From Nepenthes gracilis (Eukaryota; Streptophyta; Magnoliopsida; Caryophyllales; Nepenthaceae): 64,000 bases of DNA. How positions within the stretch are numbered: position 1 is the first letter of the stretch; each line of letters starts with the position of its first letter. Where the stretch lies: positions 8,104,592 to 8,168,591 of the forward strand of contig BSYO01000019.1 in the NCBI GenBank assembly GCA_033239525.1. The letters run 5' to 3'. Of this stretch, positions 55,956-64,000 are shown piece after piece. The notes below the pieces were generated by a model, which was given only the letters and a program-made list of their open reading frames with translations, searched no databases and had not been told where the DNA came from. The position numbers and the translations under genes are program-made.

Positions 55956-58900
55956 TGTCATGTCCCATGTTTTATATCCGTTATTAACCTTATTTATATG
56001 GATTATCCTTTTTGCTAGATAACATTGCTTGTTATAATCGAAAGGATGTGTTCTTACCTTTTAATCATCTATACATCACAACAAAACATAACACAAGATC
56101 TAAAATAATGCCACACCATTAATGGCTTTGACATCTATTCAATAAGAATATGATGTCAGCTTCATGATAAGAAAAAATACCCACTAAAATCCCAATATCT
56201 ATCTCATGAAATTCTACTGAAACTTACGAGATAACTATAAAAAATTTGTAAATATACTTCTAAACTACCAATACTAAAATTTACAAGTCTGAGATGCTTA
56301 TAAAATTACAAGTTCATATATCATCACCTAAACTAGTTACATCATTACTACTTACAGTACAACTAATATTTCTTCTTTACTTTGGTTCATCAGGTATGAA
56401 CCAAAGTAAGCATCTGAAACATCTAAAGGGAAAGAAAACAGCAAGAGTGAGCCAAATACTCAATAAGAGCATAATAATTAAGGACATGCATATTTTTATT
56501 TAAAAGTATATCATATAAAGGAATATGAGTTGTGATGCATGTAAAAATATATATATACTTTCAGAACAATTTTAATAATACAATTAACTTTCTTTTTCTT
56601 ATACATAATTCTTTTTACTTGCCAGCACATTTTTACCTTACGTATCTTAAGAAACTAGAGCCAGTAGGCCTTATCAGTTAACGGAGCGTTTGATCGATGT
56701 CCAAATTGTGTTCAGTCCACACAATCAAAGGCCATATCCTCTGTATTTACATCTCGAAAGTAGGATGCATTGTGTTCACTCTACACAAATCAAAAGCCTT
56801 AACTTTCTTATTTACATCCCGAAGATAGGATGGTACTATCTATTGTTTTCCGGTAAACGGGGTCTAAATCGCTCAGCGATACTTATTTAGACAACGATTT
56901 ACACTATAATATTCTAAGGCATGCTACGGAATACTATTCTTTGAATAAAATCTTTGGTTCGGTTTTCTTCTTGAAATTTTGTAGTGGAGGCCTTTATACT
57001 TATTCTTGCTTCTTCTTCTTAATTTTTTCATCACAGAGAAAATTCATATTTTCATAGTATCATATTAGCTTCCACTCATGTATAATATATCATATATATT
57101 CATGACAAAATCACAATAAAGTGTATCATAAAAATAAATTTATATAAATTTTTACATGTGCTGGACTTATTTTTAGGCAATATATTATTCGGCTTCTGGT
57201 CCATAAATTCCACAATTTCATTAGTTCACTAATCGGTTCGGTCCTATTTCATTTTTCTTAACCTATTTAATTACAAAGTCGGTTTATGGACCTGTTCGAT
57301 CTTCCATAATATTTCATCGGATTTATTATGTGAGGCGGTTCACTATTACCTATAAATTAAGTGGCTGGTTCATCATTTTAAAAGAATCATGCATAAACTG
57401 GTTCACTTACAAATTAGTTGGTTTATTAGAAACTGGTTCATTTATAATCTTTAACAGTCAGTTCTTATAATAGCCAACCGATTCACATGATGTATAGTTT
57501 GTTTACTAATTTAACATATCATCTATGGCTGGTTTATTATTAATTTCCTAGTCGGTTCACACTAAATTAGCAAAATAGGCAATTAAGTGCAAATCGGCCA
57601 GTTCAGTGGCAATTTTCAGTTCTGGGGCCGGTTCAGTGATCAAATCAAGGTATTTTTGGAAACCGTTTTACATAATGATAGTTAAGCCTTAGTACTAGAA
57701 GATTTGGCCGGGTCAACTGCTGGTTCAATTGGTTTATAGCTGGTTCAGTCCATTTTTCATGAACTGCCAGCTACAGCATCGACGTGGATGCATGGGATAG
57801 TTCGATTATTATTTTGGGGTTTGGTTCGATGGTTAGTTTATACTAAATTTTACAAGTTGATACTTTAACATCATCTAAACATATGCACGCTACTTTGGCT
57901 GTCGGTTCAGCCAGTTTGGGGCTCGGTTCAATGCATTTTTATATGCTGAAATTCCAAATATCAGCAAAACTGCTGAAGTTTAGTCCAGTAAATGATGTGA
58001 GGTCCGGTTCAGTGACTAATTCAGCTCAAATTCATGATCCGTTTTGTCACAACATCAATAAGAGATTTATCTTGCTGGTCACCAAATTTGGGCCGGTTTG
58101 AAAATCATGTGGTCGCCGGTTTAGTCAGATAACAGTAGCTGATTTAGCTACTAACTCTGGCTTTAGGATTTTAGCCGGTATGTTGCTAAACTTAGGCTCA
58201 GTTTAGTGGTCAAATCACTATGAAAAATTCTTCCTCTTACATTTCTAGAATTAGCACATAATTTTAGACTGGTTGATATAAATTTTTTAATTTTATTCTT
58301 GTCCAGTTCAAAATTATGTACTGATTTTGGTGCTAAAAATTGCATCCTGATATAATCTTGCCAGTTTAGTGATATTCAATTTTTCAAAGGCTAAACCGGT
58401 CAGATTTTCAAGAGGAATTTTAATACCAACTTTATGACATCTTAGATGGTTCATCAAAGTTTCTATACTAATTTTTATAGAGTTTGAACTGATCAAAATC
58501 TTGAAAAAAAACAGCACTAACAGCAAGTCTTTGATTTTCTTGGTTCAAATTGTCAGCCGACTTTAAACTCATTGAATCGGCCTGATTTATATAGAATAAT
58601 TCCATAACAAAAATATGGTGATTTAGCTAACATAATAAAGTTTCTACATTAAAATTTTCATGGGATAAATCGGCCATTAACAGTATGAAAAATTAGACAT
58701 ATCAGTAGCCTGCAGAAATTGGACTTCATGGAGCATGGTTCTAAACTTTGCTTAATCTATCATGATAACAGTAAGGATTTTAAGTATTGGAACAATAATA
58801 CTTGAAGATAATATCAAGAATTAACCAACAAATCATAAAGTGGAGGTGTTCTTGCTTGGAATAATTTTAGATTTAATTTTGAACCTTAGCAGTCAACCAA

Positions 58901-59662
58901 GCTTCCTTCCTGGTTTAGCTTTTTCTTCTCTGTTTTTGTCCTATGTTTCCCTCTTTTCCTCTCTGGTTTTCTTCCTTCTTTTATTTATTCTCTTTATAAC
59001 ATACTTAGTCATCCCTAATTTAATTGGGAGTTGCCACATGCCCCATAAGGTGGTAAACTTTTGGTTACAAGCCATGCAAAAAGGCTAAGGTGTTTCTCCC
59101 TCCTTAAGCCACTTCTTGGTGTTTCATTGGAGGTTAATTTTTAATATGTTTTAATCCTTCATTGTGCGTGTGTCTCTTCTCTTTGTATGCCATATTTCAT
59201 TTTTTAATCGGTAAACAACTTAGGAAATTTGGATGGAAATGAGCTGCCAGGTGGGTTTGCTGAAGCCGGGTCCCTTTGCTGAATTTTGATGATTTTCAGT
59301 TGTGTGTGTATTTGGGTGTTGTAATATATATAAGTTTGCTTAATTAATTTAATTTATACTATATTTGGTTAATTGGTCCAAGTTTGGTTATTAATCAGGG
59401 TAATTTCAGTAACTGGGTTATCTTGTAGTCTACTGAAATTAATTTGATTGTTAATCGATTGAGAATTTGTTAACCAAATTAGTTCCCTATCATTAGTTCT
59501 CTCTTTTATTAATCGGAATTGAAGTTAGTTTCATTAAATAAATTTTTATCGTATTTCGGTGTGCGTTCCGGGCTTCTGGGTTTTCATCGTTCATTGATCT
59601 TAATTTTTACATATATTAGTTTAGTTTACCGAATTATAAATAATGAAATCTTGATACTTACA
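55956..59662 (-). repeat. Solo LTR (G), 3707 bp, perfect AAAAC duplication
   Basis: Ends are TGTCATGTCC (left) and ATACTTACA (right), flanked by AAAAC at 55951-55955 and 59663-59667. On the minus strand its start TGTAAGTATC matches LTR C (11627). It has a TATAAAGAG TATA-like box (about 58990-59000), CCAAGCAAGAACACC (58846-58860), a GAACCGG array (57180-58690), the GCCTACTGGCTCTAG core (56660) and TTGGCTCACTCTTGCTGTTT with CCTTTAG (56423-56453). It is inserted in LTR H. Confidence 0.88.
57180..58690 (-). repeat. CCGGTT/GAACCGG motif-rich LTR body (LTR G)
   Basis: On the plus strand: GGTTCA, GGCCGGTTCAG and TCGGTTCA at irregular spacing; the reverse of the arrays in LTR C and the duplicated LTRs. 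Confidence 0.8.
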
Positions 59663-60957
59663 AAAACTATCTAATCAAAATACTAAATATACAATAACGA
59701 GAACCGTATATAGCCTCATTTAGAACATTTGCCCCAAAAGCCAAATTGCGAAACTCAAAAATATATAAATATAGTACAATATATAAAATCTAAACAATCC
59801 GCAATATTATAAATATAAACTCAATAAAAGTCTTCAACAATCTTTCGTCCATATCTTGCAAGAATCCACTGCCCGCTAATCTAGAAGGAGTTTTGAAAAT
59901 ATTTGTAAATGTGAGTCTAACGCTTGAGAATATATATAATATACAATTTTACATGAATAAAACAGGAAGAAGGACAGAAAGTCTACAAATTCCATGCAAA
60001 AGTTTAAAATGTTTAATTTGTCAATAAATAAGTTCCAAATTATGATTTCATATTGAATTACATTCCCAACCATGATTTCAAAACATGTGAATCATACGAA
60101 AAATATCAAAAGACTAAAATATGCAATGCATCTCTAAAAACATGAAAATCAAAGGATCGCATTGAAACAATGCGAAAACTTAAGAAGATCAAAACATATT
60201 AAAACATAAGAACCAATGAACGATGACTTGTACACTGACTAATTAAAAGGGAAACTTTGAAAAACGGGTTACCCATATTCCCGATAACCTTAAACCGAAA
60301 TACTATTATTTAAGATCTGTAGGTGGGCCGTTTATATTATTCTACAGATAGGGTCGTACACCACTTTCTTGTTTCTACCAATAGATGATTGGTGCATTTT
60401 TCAAACACACCTAATATATTTGGACATGCCTAAATATAAAATGTCAAGTCTTTTACAATGGTTTTTATTTGTTAAACAAATGACTCTATGACAAATGTAC
60501 AACACTTTTCCAAATATGGGAAAAATACAATCTCTATCCATATCTCAAAATAAAATCCTCTTCAAATGCTTGCATGTAAATAATATACAAGGTCAAATAT
60601 TTAAATATTTCATGATTTTCTTTTTATTATTTCAATATAAGAACATTGTTTTTCAAAATACCCAAATGTTTGGTAAAACAAAGAAAATCTCTAAATATTC
60701 TTTAAAAACCAACAAAATATCAAAATGTTTAGTAAAATGATAATATATGAGATAATATTCAAAAAATGGGTAAAAAGGGTAATATGCATATACATTTAAA
60801 AAAAAAATTGAAAGAAAAATCAAAAGATTTCAACTATAGACCAAAAAATGAGTTTAGATGTACTTGCCTTAACTAAAACATTTACCATATTTAATGCAAA
60901 ATAGTATCAAAATCCCTTTTCTTCTCCTTGTATCTCTTCTTTCTTCTCTTATTCCCT

Positions 60958-60983
60958 TCCCTCTCTCTCTCTCTCTTCTCTCG
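60958..60983. repeat. (CT)n microsatellite
   Basis: A CT dinucleotide run in the LTR H leader; a similar run lies at 42955-43000. Confidence 0.9.
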
Positions 60984-61413
60984 TTTTTTTCCTGCACAAA
61001 TGACTGAAATCAGGTGAAAGAAGCCTTTTATATCTAAATCGGCTTATAAGCACCAGCCAAGCATGTATCAGGTGCTATACCTAGGCATATGCATGCATGG
61101 ATATTGTATCAAGTGCACCTCATGCGCTGCCCATTCTATCTAAACTGTATTTGAGCGCCCCATATGTGCCCATTGAGTATAAATATTTTGCCTAAAAGAT
61201 ACACTAGTGTGTCATCATGTGCACCTATTGTGCAGAACTTTAGCCAAGCACGCGTGCATGTGCTCCATTTGTGCCCATTAGGAACTAAACCTGATTCCTA
61301 AAAATTTAATTTTTATAAAAAATTTTTGTCATACTATTATTTTTTTTATTAACCAAATGTATAATAATTCTTACATTATAAATATAAAATGAAAACTCGG
61401 GTGTTGCAGGTAC

Positions 61414-62759
61414 TCTAGTACTGCTGGTTTCTTTCTGTATTTTTTATATTACTTAATCCCTATGCTCTCCTTTTGAATGGAGGTGCCCCCACCCCCAAAT
61501 CAACATGCTCTCTTGTGAGAACGTTTATTCAGAACTTGGAACCTCGTTGAGCAGCATTATTGCTTTTGTCCGTCTCCCTATGCATTGTTGCTTTTTCACG
61601 TTAAAGGTGAGTTTTTCATTTTTTTCTGAGATCGCTTTCTTTTGAATACCCCTTGTGTTGACTGGTTCCTTAGATTATGGTTAATTTAGTGATGTTGATG
61701 CTTGAGAAGTCAAACTCTCATCTGATTGTTTTGAATGTGCGATAACTAGTGGAAGACAATTGGAAAGTCTATATTCATGGAGTTTTTCTGCATATCCTCC
61801 CTTTTATCCAACTTTTTTTTTGAAAATTAATTTCTTTAATTATATTCATAAAATTTGGAACAACATTGGCAGTAAGCTAAACTTTGAAAAATATGTCTCT
61901 GTACCTTAGTTTGAATGTATGTTCAATTTTAAAAAAGAAAAGTTGGATAAAATGGTGGGACATGGGTGGGATGGAAAGTGTTTTTGTACTTAATAAATAT
62001 GGTATTCTAGTCAGTAATAATGCATAATTTCTGGCCTGAATTTCAGCGTATTCGATGCAGGCTTGTTTACTTCACATCTTTGACTTACGTTATGCCAGGT
62101 GAACTGCAAGATGTTAAAGTGCTTATTATTTAGGTAAGGAATAATATTATAATTATACTCATATAATTGTATAAATATGGGAGTATAGAACTATGATAAA
62201 CCATAAACCCAATTGAAAATCTAACTATACTACTGTGGTTGACTAGGAGAACCGCACTGTATCTTAGAAGCCAAACCTCTCATGCCATTGCACGCGTTGC
62301 CGCTCCTCACTTTTCTTGTGGAGTGTATTTCCTGTTATTTCTCAGATCTATAACAAATAATGAAGTTAGTCGAAAAGCCATTGGACCAAAGTGGTCGCGT
62401 TGAGGAGTTGCACCAGAAAAGAAAGGCCACCGCCCTCATTGCTACACACGCCATTGAGAGGCAGCGCGTGAGTCCCACGCACAGCCTAATGACTATCTTA
62501 GCTCTGTTTCTCATGGATTTGTTCTATCTCTACTAGCATCTAGTTTGATTTTTATGCCTATGATGTTTTTAACACTATCTATTCACACACCTTTGTCATG
62601 TGTTTAAGCTGTAAGTATGGGCGCATTTAATAAAAGCAGAAAAATGCTTTATATTTGTTCAATATTAGCTATTGCTCCGTGGTTAGTGAGAATACAAGAG
62701 ATCTCAAATATATTATTCATTTTGTATTTTAAGTGTTCTATTTTAGGTGTCTTCTTCCT
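61414..62759 (+). other. Intron or intergenic sequence after LTR H
   Basis: No exon of the exonuclease was recognised. A short open stretch at 62360-62475 (MKLVEKPLDQSGRVEEL, RKATALIATHAIERQR) has protein-like composition but no known match. It may be an unrelated exon or chance. Confidence 0.35.
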
Positions 62760-62789
62760 CCGTTTTCTCTAGATTGCTTGTTGATATCA

Positions 62790-63690
62790 CGGCTAGTGAC
62801 ATGACAAAATCCATTGTCACTTCCAGTTTGTTGGGCACTGACTATTACCAAAACAAAATTAAAAGGTAGGGATTATTCGCATTAGGCAATTGTCATTGAG
62901 ATTTGGTTTATTGGTTAAGGTTTAGAAGATCACCTCTCTACTGGACTTGTTGATGGTTTGGCTCCTACTGATAGTTGTGGAAATGTATTGATGCATAGTT
63001 ATTGAGTTTGTTATGGCAATCGATTGATAATAAATTACAAGATCTGTTTCGACTCTATCGATCATCTCAGTCTTTATGGTCCACCACCCAAGATATATAT
63101 ACAAATGATGTCACTTGTATTTTCAACATGGTTAATGATTTGAGTCATCTACAATTGGCCCATTGTGGCTTGACAAAATTGTTTGGACAAATTAGGTGGA
63201 CTTCTGAATTGAATGAGATTTTTTTATTTGGCAAAAACATCCGCACTTCTGGACACAATGTGAACAATTATTTATCATTCATGCCCCGATTTTGTGTTGT
63301 CTCACATTTCCTACCCTTATCGAGGCATAGTCTTGTATTATATGTGCTAGTTTTCAGTCCAATGTAATATAATCTCTTATCGACTATTCAATTTTTGTGG
63401 CACATTCTCGTAGTCATCTGGGGGAGGATGCGGTAGAGGTTGTGATGACGGAGGACGATTTAGCGGTAAAGGAATTGGTGATCGTCCCACACAGTATTCT
63501 TTTTGTAACAAGTTAGACCATATATATGACACTTGTTGGATACTACATGGTCGACCACATCATACAACAAATGTAGCCATAGTTGATACTGAGGAGACAA
63601 TCTCTCCCTCTAGGCCACCAACATTCCATTCCATTCATGTATCTGAGAGTATACTAAATTCTTACAATTTTAGTATACATGATAGGCTGC
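62790..63690 (+). pseudogene. Copia gag with damaged zinc knuckle
   Basis: TSSLLGTDYYQNKI (62820-62860) stands where copia gag has L.G.NY..W. The frame 63002-63110 has LLWQSIDNKLQDLFRLYRSSQSLWSTTQDIYTND, like the UBN2/gag block with LW..L...Y. A Gly/Arg-rich stretch (63418-63470) leads to YSFCNKLDHIYDTCWILHGRPHH (63496-63560). The knuckle pattern CX2CX4HX4C has Tyr for the first Cys. It is not translatable as one protein. Confidence 0.78.
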
Positions 63691-63779
63691 TCATTTGGTT
63701 GCATCCCCCACTGTCTTATTTGTTGAGGTAAGTCACGGATCCTTAATGGCATGTTTATAGAAAACTATAGCTAATCAAA

Positions 63780-64000
63780 ACCCATAGGGGATCAACTCCA
63801 GTGCCACCTATCATGAGTGGTGATGTCATATTATTTTCCCATATCCATTGCTCGTATATCTTATCTAATATCAGGCTTGCAGATGGTTCTTCTCTTTTGT
63901 TGTAAAAGGGATTGGATCCGTTTGTCCAACTTCTTTGATCTCATTACAATCTATTCTTTATCTTTCTAAATTTTTATTTAACTTATTATCTAATAGCAAA
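63780..64000 (+). pseudogene. Copia protease (pre-integrase protease), partial
   Basis: Just before 63800 the frame reads GINSSAT where copia proteases have the DSGAT active site; Asp is Asn and Gly is Ser, so it is inactive. It continues with ILFSHIHCSYILSNIRLADGS (63828-63890, one frame), then GSVCPTSLISLQSILYLSKFLFNLLS (63918-63992, another frame), a very clear match to the family. It runs off the window. Confidence 0.82.

Larger units (their letters stand above)
55770..61408 (-). repeat. Solo LTR (H), split by LTR G
   Basis: Outer parts are 55770-55955 and 59668-61408, about 1.93 kb together. The 5-mers GGTAT (55765-55769) and GGTAC (61409-61413) flank it, a duplication with one change. 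Minus-strand features: TGCAACACCCGAG start, GCGCTCAAAT-like motifs (61120-61165), TATAAAAGGC (61024-61033), (GA)n leader (60955-60985), TAAGGCAAGTACATC (60856-60870), and GACTCACATTT with a CTTCTAG acceptor-like end (59881-59920). The length equals LTRs D and F. Confidence 0.75.
62760..64000 (+). mobile_element. Ty1/copia retrotransposon, gag and protease part
   Basis: The plus-strand order is copia gag, Gly/Arg-rich linker, zinc knuckle, then protease cut by the window end. It carries many stops and three or more frame changes. RT and integrase should follow beyond 64000. Confidence 0.8.

Noticed and set aside
55381..64000. Search for the last WEX exon (blocks like IRLGNWE, YAATDAY)
   Set aside because: Not found in any plus-strand frame by reading; it probably lies beyond the window or is lost.

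Overview
This is plant nuclear DNA, most likely from a eudicot. The evidence is a split host gene with GT-AG introns, and dense, decayed plant-type LTR retrotransposons: Ty3/gypsy chromoviruses of the Tekay/Del type, one Ty3/gypsy Tat-type element with antisense extra ORFs, and Ty1/copia. Nothing prokaryotic is present. No tRNA, rRNA or CRISPR was seen. The species cannot be named from the sequence.

Layout. 1-6616: 3' half of a decayed chromovirus (+): gag zinc knuckle, protease, RT, RNase H, integrase, chromodomain, polypurine tract and 2.7-kb 3' LTR. 6617-11626: AT-rich DNA with two pairs of diverged direct repeats around a 0.9-kb T-rich tract. 11627-14845: chromovirus-type LTR (+). 14846-16719: AT-rich, then GC-richer repeat DNA. 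16720-18764: solo LTR with a near-perfect 5-bp duplication. 18765-29070: GC-rich Tat element whose gag-pol runs on the minus strand; its 3' region carries plus-strand (antisense) ORF units with their own TATA-like and AATAAA signals. 26904-37765: a 5.4-kb direct tandem duplication joining Tat gag-pro to 5'-truncated chromovirus LTRs. 37770-47985: a second decayed chromovirus (+), with RT split by a 4.96-kb LTR insertion flanked by AGTAT. 48070-49400: Tat-type gag remnant (-).

49980-55380 holds the only recognisable host gene: four 5' exons of a WRN/WEX-type 3'-5' exonuclease. Intron 1 holds a copia LTR/primer-binding-site scrap, intron 2 a 3.0-kb LTR, and intron 4 a solo LTR (about 1.9 kb, GGTAT/GGTAC flanks) split by a second solo LTR (3.7 kb, perfect AAAAC flanks). 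The last exon or exons are not seen. 62760-64000 is a decayed copia gag-protease running off the window.

The most interesting pattern is shared by at least eight LTRs of different sequence on both strands: a TATA box, purine-rich leader, GGCAAGT-like site, 1-2.4 kb body holding a subfamily-specific motif array, and then a branch-point-like GGCTCAC, pyrimidine tract and CAG, 0.3-0.55 kb before the LTR end. This looks like a leader intron embedded in the LTR. Most elements are old, with many stops that look like methyl-cytosine decay. Some differences between the two duplicated copies look more like sequencing error.
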